Shown in pieces: positions 44,287 through 54,836 of a DNA stretch of 64,000 bases (position 1 is the first letter of the stretch; every line of letters begins with the position of its first letter). The translations under genes were made by a program, and so were the position numbers. The notes beneath the pieces were generated by a model, which made no database searches, had not been told where the DNA came from, and worked only from the letters and a program-made list of their open reading frames with translations. The stretch is taken from positions 434,001 to 498,000 of the forward strand of contig CAVVST010000001.1 of NCBI GenBank assembly GCA_963750995.1, in the 5' to 3' direction. Source of the stretch: CAVVST01 sp963750995 (lineage in GTDB: Bacteria; Acidobacteriota; Vicinamibacteria; Vicinamibacterales; UBA2999).

Positions 44287-45428
44287 CTACACCAGCAGCG
44301 TCTCCACGCGATGCGCGTGCACGGCTTTGTCACACGCCGACCAGGCAAAAATGGTGAAGCGTCCGTCCTGCGACGCGACGAGCGCGACGGCGCTCCGCTG
44401 ATCGTGTACGAACTGGGCGGCCGAGAGATGACGCGTGCCGCCCAGTTGCCCGGGGTGCATGCGCTCCATGACGCTCCCCTCGACCGGTTCCGTGACGACG
44501 ACGTGTTCCACCGTCGCCGAGCCGCGGAGGCGTGTGATCTTTGCTCCGAACGCCAGCAGATCGTACCGATCGGTGACGAGCGTGGCGCCATCGACCGCGG
44601 TCAAGCCGGCGAGCGCGTCGATGGCACGATCGGTCGCCTCGTCCCATTCGTGGTCGACCATGGCGTCCCGCTGCGTGCAAGAGCTGGCTCAGTTCCTGAT
44701 AGGGTGGCTCCACGGCGTAGCGAATCGGATGGACGATGGACTCGCGCCACTGCGTCAGTCATCGGAGGGGACGATCGAGCAGGATGCCGCCTCGTCCGTG
44801 GCGTCGCATCGACAGGGCGAGCTGCACCTGGACATTCAGGGCGTCGCCGTTGACCGCGATGCGTCGAACCCAGCATCGACGTGAGCACGGCGGGGCAGTC
44901 GGCGACCAGCGACGCGCGTTCATCCACGACCTTGACGCTGTCGCCCTCGAGCACCGCGAGGTTGACGAACTTGCGAGACTCGTGGCGAGGGCGGTGTTTG
45001 AGCACGAGCAGGCCAGGTGCGAGACCTCGACGACGAAGCAGAACGGCGGGAGTGGTGTGGGTCGCCCCAGACCTTCAGCGCGCCGTCCTCCGGCCAGACA
45101 CCGAGGTGGATGCCCGGCCTCTCCACGGCCGCCGCCAGGCGCGTGAGGGCGCTTGGGTCGAGCGGAAGCGAGCCGCTTGAAAAGAGGCGGAGACACCTCG
45201 GCTATCGGGCGCAGGAAGGCCAGCGAGATCTTCGGGATGTAGCCTTCTTCCCGGCGCACGCTAGCCCAGAACGCGATATCCACCATCGCCTCGATCGCAC
45301 CGGTCCGGAAGGAGCTCGAGCGGGGTGGGCAGCGGATCCTGGGCAGGCAGGGCGGCTCGATGAAGCGCAGGTGTTGCTGCGACGGTCGGCGCGATGGTGC
45401 GCGCCACGGCGTAGGCTGGCTGTGCCAC
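44287..45428 (-). CDS. DACNV-type sensor protein (DisA/DAC-like fold), heavily frame-broken
   Basis: The C-terminal 125 residues read cleanly: EATDRAIDALAGLTAVDGAT, DLLAFGAKITRLRG, MHPGQLGGTRHLSAAQFVHD, ALVASQDGRFTIFAWSA-like end. These carry DGA and GTRH motifs of diadenylate-cyclase folds, but the RHR catalytic motif is RHL. Upstream pieces in several frames give AYAVARTIAPTVAA, GAIEAMVDIAFWASVRREEG, YIPKISLAFLRPIAEVSPPL, AAAVERPGIHLGVWPEDGAL, FVNLAVLEGDSVKVVDE and LNVQVQLALSMRRHGRGG. Together this matches the proteins described as putative DACNV sensor domain proteins, predicted nucleotide-signal sensors. A GTG at 45428 is a guess for the start. It lies directly behind ftsH. Confidence 0.72.
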
Positions 45429-45444
45429 GTGGTGACGCGGGCGG

Positions 45445-47339
<1,895 letters not shown>

Positions 47340-47356
47340 CGGTCGTTATTGTTCAC

Positions 47357-49988
47357 TTACTTCTGCGTTTTCACCTTCGACTTTTCGTTGACGAAGGTCA
47401 ATCCATTGTCTCCCACGTCGACCAATACGTGGTCGCCTTCACGGAACTCGCCTTCCAGCACCCGCATGGCCAGCGGGTCGAGGACGCGGCGCTGGATGGT
47501 CCGCTTTAAGGGCCGCGCGCCGTACATCGGGTCGTAGCCTTCCGACACCAGGAAGGCCTTTGTCGCGTCGCTGAGCTCGACGAAGATCTTGCGGTCCTCC
47601 AGGCGCTTGAGCAGTCCCCGGATCTGGATGTCGACAATCGTCTTCATGTGCTCCAGCCCGAGCGTGTGGAAGAAGATCATCTCGTCAACCCGATTGAGGA
47701 ACTCCGGCCGGAAGTGCTGCCGCAGCGTTTCGGTCACCTGGCGCTTCACGCCTTCCGGCAGCTGTCCACCCTCGTCGGACGTGATCGGCGCCTCCGCGAT
47801 GTGCCTGGCTGCCGAGGTTGGACGTCATGATCACCACGACGTTCTTGAAGTCCACCGTCCGGCCCTTGCCGTCCGTGAGCCGGCCGTCGTCGAGCAGCTG
47901 CAGCAGGACATTCAACACTTCGGAATGGGCCTTTTCGATCTCGTCGAAGAGGACGACCGCGTAGGGCCGCCGGCGGACGGCTTCGGTGAGCTGGCCCGCC
48001 TCGTCGTAGCCGACGTATCCCGGGAGGGGCGCCGATCAGCCGGGAGACCGTGTGCTTCTCCTGGTACTCGGACATGTCGATCCGAATCATCGAGTGTTCG
48101 TCGTCGAACAGGAACTCCGCCAGTGCGCGCGCGAGCTCCGTCTTGCCGACGCCGGTCGGGCCCAGGAAGATGAAGCTGCCAAGCGGACGGTTCGGATCCT
48201 GCAGCCCGGCGCGCGCGCGGCGGATCGCATTCGAGACCGCGACGATCGCTTCGTCCTGTCCGACGACCCGCTGGTGGAGCCGCTCCTCCATGTGAATGAG
48301 CTTCTGGATCTCACCTTCCATCAGCCGGCTGACCGGGATGTTGGTCCACTTGGCGACAACTTCGGCGATGTCCTCCTCGTCCACTTCCTCCTTGAGCATC
48401 CGCTGGCTCTTCTGGAGCTCGGCCAGGCGGGCCTCCTGCTCCTTGATCCGGCGTTCGAGCTCGGGCAGCTTGCCTGTACTGCAGCTCCGACGCCTTGCCG
48501 TAGTCGCCCGACCGCTGCGCCTGTTCGACATCTCGAGCCGTACGCCGTTCCAGTTCCTCCTTCAGCTTCCGGGCTGCCCTGGATCGCTTCCTTCTCCTGC
48601 TCCCAGTGCGCCTGGAATCGCGTCTGTTCCTCCTTCAGATCGGCGAGCTCCTTTTCGAGCTTGGCGAGCCGCTCGACCGACGCCTTGTCCTTCTCCTTGC
48701 GCAGCGCCTCGCGTTCGATCTCGAGCTGCATGATGCGGCGGCGGACTTCGTCGAGTTCCGCCGGCATGGAGTCAATCTCCATCCGCAGCTTCGACGCGGC
48801 TTCGTCCATCAGGTCGATCGCCTTGTCCGGCAGAAAGCGGTCGGTGATGTAGCGATGAGACAGGACCGCGGCGGCGACGAGCGCGGCATCCTTGAACGTG
48901 ACGCCGTGATGGATCTCGTAGCGTTCGCGGAGGCCGCGAAGGATCGAGATGGTGTCCTCGACGGTCGGTTCACCGACGAGCACGGGCTGGAACCGGCGTT
49001 CGAGCGCGGCGTCCTTTTCGATGTGCTTGCGGTATTCGTCGAGCGTCGTGGCGCCGATGGTGTGGAGCTCGCCCCGCGCCAGCATCGGCTTCAGCATCTG
49101 CGAGGCGTCCATCGCGCCTTCGGCGGCGCCGGCGCCGACGACCGTGTGCAGCTCGTCGATGAAGAGGATGATCCGGCCGTCGGATTCCGTGATCTCCTTG
49201 AGGACGGCCTTCAGGCGTTCCTCGAACTCGCCGCGGTACTTGGCCCCCGCCACCAGCGCGCCCATGTCGAGGCCGAAGATCTTCTTGTCCTTCAGCCCTT
49301 CGGGCACGTCGCCGCGCACGATACGCTGCGCCAGGCCTTCGACGATCGCGGTCTTGCCGACGCCCGGCTCGCCGATGAGCACCGGGTTGTTCTTCGTCCG
49401 GCGCGACAGGACCTGGATGACGCGGCGGACTTCCTCGTCGCGGCCGATGACCGGATCGAGGCGGCCGCTGCGCGCCAGTTCCGTCAGATCGCGGCCGTAG
49501 CGGGCGAGCGCCTCGTACGTGGCCTCGGGATTCTGCGACGTCACGCGCTGGTTGCCGCGAATCTCGGTGAGCGCTTTATACAGCCCGTCCTTGGTGATGC
49601 CGTTCTTCTGCAGCAGCTGCGCGGCGGTCGAGCGCCCAGGTTCGCAGGCGAGCGCGACGAACAGGTGTTCGGTGCTGATGTATTCGTCCTGCAGGCGCTG
49701 GGCCTCGGCGTCGGCGAGATCGAGGATGACCTTCATGCGCGGCGAGAAGCGTGCCTCGGCACCGTAGACCTTGGGCAGCGCGTGAAAGAGCTTCCGTGCG
49801 TCGGCGGCCATCTGCCTCGGCTCGACAGAGAGCTTACGGAGAATCGACTGGACGATGCCGCCCTGCTGCTCGACCAGCGCCGCGAGCAGGTGTTCGGGGG
49901 TGATTTCAGGCTGATTGAATTCGCTGGCCAGGTTCTGCGCGGTCAGCACCGCTTCCTGGGCCTTCTCAGTGAGTTTGTTGAGATTCAT
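47357..49988 (-). CDS. clpB: Disaggregase ClpB, frame-broken in the second half
   Basis: This Hsp100 ATPase rescues aggregates with DnaK. ATG 49988: MNLNKLTEKAQEAVLTAQNL, N-domain repeats, NBD1 LIGEPGVGKTAIVEGLAQ and IILFIDELHTVVGAG, middle coiled-coil (AELDEVRRRIMQLEIEREAL), NBD2 FLGPTGVGKTELARALAEFL, VLFDEIEKAH and the C-terminal ARPLKRTIQRRVLDPLA. Breaks are near 48575 (extra base after EAIQ), 48475, 48030 (GAPPGYVGYDEAG join) and 47810. Restored length about 877 aa. It lies 31 bp after cbpA. Confidence 0.94.
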
Positions 49989-50019
49989 CGTCGTGCTCGT
50001 CTCTTCTCCGGGCGCCGCG

Positions 50020-51030
50020 TTACGCGGCGCTGTGCGCCTTCGTGGTTCCGGCCAGCTTGGCCAGCGCCTCCCAGTGTTCCCGTTCGGCCGGTGAAATCGC
50101 GGTCGGGAGCTGCGCCTCCACACGCGCGTAAAGATCGCCTTTCTCCTGCGGATGTCCCACCTTGGGCATGCCGTAGCCCTTCAGCCTGAACACCTGCCCG
50201 TTCTGCGTGAGCGGGGGAATACGCAGGCGCACCGGTTTGCCATCGAGCGTCCGCACCTCCGCCTCACCGCCAGACACCGCCGTTGTCACCGGCAGTGGCA
50301 CTTTCACGTACAGGTCGCGGCCTTTGCGCTCGAAGTCCGGATGGGGAGCGAGGCGAACGCGAAGGTAGAGGTCGCCGGAGGCCGCGCCGCCGACGCCATG
50401 TTCACCCTCACCGCTGACGCGCACGCGCGAGCCGTCGCCAACGCCGGCGGGAATGCGGACGTCCACGGTGCGGGTGTGGCCGTCATGCTTCAGCGACAAG
50501 CGCTGCGTCACGCCCTTGTAGGCGTCCTCCAGCGAGAGTTCGATTTCGTGTTCGACGTCGCGGCCGGGACGCTGCCGCGGGCGCGCGCCGCGGCTACCGC
50601 GGCGGCTTTCGGCCCCGCCGAAATCGCCGCCGCCGAAGAACGTCGTGAAGAAGTCGGAGAACGGGTTGGCGTCGCCGAAGAGATCCTGCATTTCCTCCGG
50701 GGTCATGGTACGAAACCCGCCGCCCGGCGCAGATCCGCCGCCGGTGTTGACGTTCCAGCGGCCGGCGAACGGGTTCTGACCGCCCTGTGCCTCCGCCTGT
50801 TCGTACATGCGCCAGTTTGCGCCGAGCTCGTCGTACTTCTTGCGCTTCGCCGTGTCGCCCAGGACTTCGTAGGCTTCGTTGATCTCCTTGAAGCGCACTT
50901 CCGCCTGCTTGTCGCCCGGATTGACATCCGGGTGATGCTTGCGAGCGAGCTTGCGGAAGGCCTGCTTGATCTCCTTGTCCGTGGAGCCCTTCGCGATGCC
51001 CAGCGTGGCGTAGTAATCCTTGAATTCCAT
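50020..51030 (-). CDS. cbpA: DnaJ-family co-chaperone CbpA
   Basis: This is a 336-aa Hsp40 without zinc finger (type II/CbpA). J domain DYYATLGIAKGSTDKEIKQA with the HPD in ARKHHPDVNPGD; then a Gly/Phe-rich segment (FGDANPFSDFFTTFFGGGDF), and two beta domains (GRDVEHEIELSLEDAYKGV, VKVPLPVTTAVSGGEAEV). The ATG shares one base with the hspR stop (TAATG), so they are translationally coupled. Intact. Confidence 0.95.
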   Translation of the reverse strand: MEFKDYYATLGIAKGSTDKEIKQAFRKLARKHHPDVNPGDKQAEVRFKEINEAYEVLGDTAKRKKYDELGANWRMYEQAEAQGGQNPFAGRWNVNTGGGSAPGGGFRTMTPEEMQDLFGDANPFSDFFTTFFGGGDFGGAESRRGSRGARPRQRPGRDVEHEIELSLEDAYKGVTQRLSLKHDGHTRTVDVRIPAGVGDGSRVRVSGEGEHGVGGAASGDLYLRVRLAPHPDFERKGRDLYVKVPLPVTTAVSGGEAEVRTLDGKPVRLRIPPLTQNGQVFRLKGYGMPKVGHPQEKGDLYARVEAQLPTAISPAEREHWEALAKLAGTTKAHSAA

Positions 51031-51368
51031 TACAGTCCCAGCGCGTCGTTCAGCCGCCGCATTTCGGTGACGAGTTGCCGGCGGCCGGCGCCCGTGTTCA
51101 GCGCCCCTTCATCCATCAGTGGACGAATACGCTGCATTACTTCCACAATGGAGAGCAGTCGTTGTACGCCCGCGAGGTTGATCCCCGCCTCATCCACGAG
51201 ATGCTTGATGAGGCGGACGCGTTCGAGTTCTTCACGCGAGTACAGGCGCATGCTGCCAATCGTGCGCGACGGCTGGATCAATCCCAGCCGTTCGTATTTT
51301 CGCAGCGTCTGAGGATGCATACCCAGCATGTCCGCGGCCATGCTGATGAAGTAGAGGTCCTGTTTCAC
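51030..51368 (-). CDS. hspR: MerR-family heat-shock repressor HspR
   Basis: This is a 112-aa MerR-type repressor: YFISMAADMLGMHPQTLRKY, ERLGLIQPSRTIGSMRLY, then a coiled helix (SREELERVRLIKHLVDEAG, INLAGVQRLLSIVEVMQRI). HspR is known to repress dnaK, clpB and cbpA operons and to be helped by DnaK. The start is a GTG at 51368 with AAGGTGA upstream. It heads hspR-cbpA-clpB-ftsH. Confidence 0.94.
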   Translation of the reverse strand: MKQDLYFISMAADMLGMHPQTLRKYERLGLIQPSRTIGSMRLYSREELERVRLIKHLVDEAGINLAGVQRLLSIVEVMQRIRPLMDEGALNTGAGRRQLVTEMRRLNDALGL

Positions 51369-51394
51369 GTCTTATTTCACCTTGATACCCTTCG

Positions 51395-51424
51395 AGTGTA
51401 GGAATTGATACGGGGCATGTCAAG
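51395..51424 (-). promoter_or_regulatory. hspR promoter with overlapping HAIR-like operator
   Basis: On the minus strand TTGACA (51423-51418) and TACACT (51400-51395) are separated by exactly 17 bp, a very good sigma-70 promoter. Overlapping the -35 box is CTTGA-N11-TCAAT (51424-51404), which fits the HspR operator pattern CTTGA-N11-TCAAG with one mismatch. A further half-site, TATCAAGG, lies between -10 and the GTG. This suggests direct autorepression by HspR. Confidence 0.75.
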
Positions 51425-51462
51425 GTTCACATTCATCGTCCGCGAGAAAACGGCAACGACAT

Positions 51463-52206
51463 TTGGACATCCAGGCAGCAGATCTCGTCACCGTCGCCCT
51501 GCTCGTCGCGCTCGAAGGTCTCCTCAGCGCGGACAACGCGATGGTGCTGGCAGTGCTCGTTCTCGGTCTTCCCAAACGGCAGCAGCGCGAAGCGCTGCAG
51601 TACGGCATCGTCGGCGCGTTTGCCTTCCGCATCGCCGCGATCCTGCTGGCGGTCTATCTCATCCAGGTGCAGTTCGTGATGCTGATTGGCGCGGCCTATC
51701 TGCTGTGGCTGCCGTTCAATCACTTCACCGGGCATGAAGATGCTGCCTCCCGCCGGGTCGCGAAGCCGGCGCAATCGTGGCTGGGACTGTCGCCCTTCTG
51801 GTCCACAGTCGCGAAGGTCGAGCTCACCGATATCGTCTTCGCGATCGATTCGATCCTCGTCGCCGTGGCGATGTCGAACAAGCTCTGGGTGATCATCACC
51901 GGTGGGATTCTCGGGGTCATCGCCATGCGCCTCGTGATCGGTCAGCTGCTGGTGCTGGTCAGCCGGTATCCGGCGCTCGTCGACGGCGCGTTCGTCATCA
52001 TTGCGTGGGTCGGCATCAAGCTGATCCTGGAATACCTCCATACCGCGGGTTATGTGCATTTCGAGGTGCCGCGCTGGCTCTCGCTCGGCCTGATCGTCGT
52101 AATTTTCGTCGCGGCGCTGGTGTGGGCGCGCGCGGAAGGGCCGGCCGACGCCGACCCGATGGCCGAGCAGGCGGAGGAAATCCTCGGCGACAGGGAACCC
52201 GACTAA
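51463..52206 (+). CDS. TerC-family membrane protein (first of two)
   Basis: This is a 247-aa polytopic protein of the TerC/YjbE family, proposed to handle metal ions such as Mn2+. The TTG at 51463 gives MDIQAADLVTVALLVALEGL. Family signatures are LSADNAMVLAVLVLGLPK and, in the second half, VELTDIVFAIDSILVAVAM, each with an acidic residue in a helix. It is divergent from hspR with 94 bp between starts. Intact. Confidence 0.9.
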   Translation: MDIQAADLVTVALLVALEGLLSADNAMVLAVLVLGLPKRQQREALQYGIVGAFAFRIAAILLAVYLIQVQFVMLIGAAYLLWLPFNHFTGHEDAASRRVAKPAQSWLGLSPFWSTVAKVELTDIVFAIDSILVAVAMSNKLWVIITGGILGVIAMRLVIGQLLVLVSRYPALVDGAFVIIAWVGIKLILEYLHTAGYVHFEVPRWLSLGLIVVIFVAALVWARAEGPADADPMAEQAEEILGDREPD

Positions 52207-52216
52207 AATCGAGCGG

Positions 52217-52981
52217 TTGTCTTTCCAAGTCACCGATCTCATTACGATCGGCCTCCTGGTCGGGCTCGAAGGTCTCCTGAGCGCGGACAACGCGCTCGTC
52301 ATGGCCATCATGGTGCTCGGTCTTCCCAAGCGCCAGCACCACCAGGCCCTTCGGTATGGCCTGGTCGGCGCGTTCGTGTTCCGTATCATCGCCACCCTGC
52401 TGGCCGTGTATCTGATACGAGTCGCCTGGGTAAAGCTCGTCGGCGGGCTGTATCTCAGCTACCTGGTCTACTCGCATTTCTGGGGTCATGAGGAAGCGCA
52501 GGACCGGCGCGCCGCGCCTCGTGCAAAACCGTGGATGGGCATGACGGCCTTCTGGGCCACGGTCGTCCGCGTGGAACTGGTCAACCTGGCGTTCTCGGTC
52601 GACTCCATCCTCGTGGCGGTTGCGATGTCGCCGAAGACATGGGTCGTGCTCGCCGGCGGCATCCTCGGCATCGTCGCGATGCGGCTGGTCGTGGGGCAGC
52701 TGATCAGGCTGGTCGAACGTTACCCGCCGCTGGTCGATGGCGCGTTCATCATCATTGCCTGGGTGGGTCTGAAGCTCTGCCTCGACTACATGCACACGAT
52801 CGGCTACCTCGGCATCGAGGTGCCGCAGTGGATGTCACTGGTCCTGATCGTCGTGATTTTCATGGCGGCGCTGATGTATGCCCGCATGCAGGGGCCGGTC
52901 GAGCACAAGAGGGATCCGCTGACGGAAAGAGCCGGCGATATGCTGGTCGAGCAGCAGCAGGCCGGCCGGTCCGAGCCGTAG
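52217..52981 (+). CDS. TerC-family membrane protein (second of two)
   Basis: This is a 254-aa paralogue of the gene before it, 10 bp downstream. It starts at a TTG: LSFQVTDLITIGLLVGLEGL, with LSADNALVMAIMVLGLPKRQ and VELVNLAFSVDSILVAVAM. In the second signature Asp is replaced by Asn (VELVNLAF against VELTDIVF). The C-terminal tail differs. Tandem duplication is clear. Confidence 0.9.
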   Translation: MSFQVTDLITIGLLVGLEGLLSADNALVMAIMVLGLPKRQHHQALRYGLVGAFVFRIIATLLAVYLIRVAWVKLVGGLYLSYLVYSHFWGHEEAQDRRAAPRAKPWMGMTAFWATVVRVELVNLAFSVDSILVAVAMSPKTWVVLAGGILGIVAMRLVVGQLIRLVERYPPLVDGAFIIIAWVGLKLCLDYMHTIGYLGIEVPQWMSLVLIVVIFMAALMYARMQGPVEHKRDPLTERAGDMLVEQQQAGRSEP

Positions 52982-53001
52982 AAGACAGAGAGAAACGTCG
53001 A

Positions 53002-53021
53002 GGCGGACCTGCAGGTCCGCC
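53002..53021. terminator. Perfect 20-bp palindrome between convergent genes
   Basis: GGCGGACCTGCAGGTCCGCC is fully self-complementary. It lies 21 bp after the second TerC stop and 19 bp before the end of the M28 gene on the other strand. No T-run follows on either side, so it is terminator-like or REP-like only. Confidence 0.6.
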
Positions 53022-53039
53022 TGCGAGTTTCAGGGTCGG

Positions 53040-54836
53040 CTACCGGCGAGCCGCGGGCGTGAGCATCGTTTCCCGCCGCTCACCATTCCGCGTGTACACC
53101 ACCTTTACTGGCTGGTTCACCTTCAAGAGCTCCAGCGCGTAGGTGTAGTCGTAGATGTTCGCGATCCCCTGCCCGGCGATCTCGACGATGATGTCGCCCT
53201 TCATCAGGCCGGCCTGTTCCGCAGGCCCGCCTCCCGTAACACCACCGAGCAGCAGTCCCTTCACTTCGGTCGCGTAGTCTGGGATGGTTCCGGTGGTCAC
53301 GCGCAACCCGGCGACGGTTCCGCCACGGAGTGCCGGCTGATCGACCTTGGTGAACTGCGGGGCGTCCTCGGCGTCGGCGAGCGACCTGATAAGTGATGCC
53401 GCCATCGCGACGACGCGATCGAGGTCTTCGAAGTTGATCTTGTCCGAGGTGTCCGACGGCTTGTGGTAGTCCGCATGCGCACCGGTCGTAAAGTTCAGTG
53501 TCACGACGCCCGCCTGGTTGAAACTCGCGCTGTCGGTCGGCAGATAGGGATCTGGTTGCACCACGAGGTCGAAGCCGGCGGCGACGTTGGCGCGTTCCAG
53601 GAGGCGCCCCCAAACCGGGCTGGATCCGGTCGCCTGCACGACCAGCTTGTTGTCCTGCATGCGCCCGACCATGTCGAAATTGAAGTACGCGGCAATCTGG
53701 TTCAGTGGCACTGGCGGTGCGGTGACGAAGGCATTGGATCCCACCAGTCCGATTTCCTCGGCCGACCAGAGCGCGATCAGAATATTCCGCCGCCGCGGCT
53801 GTGCGAACTTCGCCAGCGCGTCCGCCGCAGCCAGCACGGCCGCGGTGCCCGAGGCGTTGTCGTCGGCGCCGTGATGAATGCCGCCCGCCTCGTCACGTCC
53901 GGCGAGCGAGGTGCCGCGATCCCCACGCCCGAGGTGGTCGTAGTGGGCGCCGATGACGACCCACGGCCGCTCGGCGGTGACGTTCGGCGTGGTCGCCGGC
54001 AGGTAGGCCAGCAGGTTGCGCGCGGTCTTCCGTTCCCGGACGACTGCCGTGGTGAGGCTCGCCGACACCCCGGGCAGCGCAAACCCTGCGGCGTGAGGAT
54101 TCCCTGAATCGAATTCCTGCTGTACCTCGCGCAACGGTTTGCCCGACCCAAACAGCGCATCGGCCACGACGCCGGTGACGCTGGCGGCCGGAATGCCGGA
54201 GCCGGCGATGGCGGTGTCGAACGTCATCGGCACGAGCTCGCCGGGATTGGGGGACCGGGGACCGGTCACCACCAGCAGCGCGCGGGCGCCGCGCTGGCGC
54301 GCCGCCATGGCCTTGTAGCGCAGATCCGAGTACCGAGCGAGAATCGCCCGCGTCTGCTGGTCGGCATCCTCGGGAAAATACCGAAGGACCACGACGATTT
54401 TGTCTTTCACGTCGAGGGTGGCGTAGCTGTCGTAGCCGAAGTTCTGCGCCTCGGGGACCACAATGCCGTAGCCGGCGAAGACGACCGGCCCGGACACGTC
54501 CGCGTCGTCTGAAAACGACAGGGCTCGGACCTGGGGAGCCGTGAAGGTGCGGCCGGCGATGGTGATACGCGACCCGCCGTCGCGGCTCCCGGCCGTGAAC
54601 TCGAAGGGCATGAACATGTCGGCGCCCGGCAACGGACGCGCCCCGATGCGGGCCAGTTGGGCGGCGATGTAATCGGCGGCGAGCCGTTCACCGTTCGATC
54701 CGGCCTCGCGGCCTTCGAGCCTGTCGGACGCGAGGTAATCGACATGTGCCCTGGTCGTCGTCGCGACGGTCTGCGCCGACGGCGACGCGAGCGAGAGGAG
54801 AAGTCCGACGTTGACGATGAAAAGGTGTCGTCTCAT
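53040..54836 (-). CDS. Secreted M28 zinc aminopeptidase with PDZ domain
   Basis: This is a 598-aa exported peptidase. ATG 54836 gives a signal (MRRHLFIVNVGLLLSLASPS); it overlaps the TolB-like stop (ATGA). A PA-domain insert (YGIVVPEAQNFGYDSYATLD, GARALLVVTGPR) precedes the catalytic core, with Zn ligands in IGAHYDHLGRGD, HHGADDNASGTAA, LWSAEEIGLVGSNAF, and ADYHKPSDTSDKINF. A PDZ domain ends it (GPAEQAGLMKGDIIVEIAGQ). The frame is open upstream into the neighbour, but the signal fixes the start. Confidence 0.92.
   Translation of the reverse strand: MRRHLFIVNVGLLLSLASPSAQTVATTTRAHVDYLASDRLEGREAGSNGERLAADYIAAQLARIGARPLPGADMFMPFEFTAGSRDGGSRITIAGRTFTAPQVRALSFSDDADVSGPVVFAGYGIVVPEAQNFGYDSYATLDVKDKIVVVLRYFPEDADQQTRAILARYSDLRYKAMAARQRGARALLVVTGPRSPNPGELVPMTFDTAIAGSGIPAASVTGVVADALFGSGKPLREVQQEFDSGNPHAAGFALPGVSASLTTAVVRERKTARNLLAYLPATTPNVTAERPWVVIGAHYDHLGRGDRGTSLAGRDEAGGIHHGADDNASGTAAVLAAADALAKFAQPRRRNILIALWSAEEIGLVGSNAFVTAPPVPLNQIAAYFNFDMVGRMQDNKLVVQATGSSPVWGRLLERANVAAGFDLVVQPDPYLPTDSASFNQAGVVTLNFTTGAHADYHKPSDTSDKINFEDLDRVVAMAASLIRSLADAEDAPQFTKVDQPALRGGTVAGLRVTTGTIPDYATEVKGLLLGGVTGGGPAEQAGLMKGDIIVEIAGQGIANIYDYTYALELLKVNQPVKVVYTRNGERRETMLTPAARR

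Noticed and set aside
44287..44661. Active diadenylate cyclase
   Set aside because: The RHR motif required for catalysis reads RHL, and the rest fits a DACNV sensor better.
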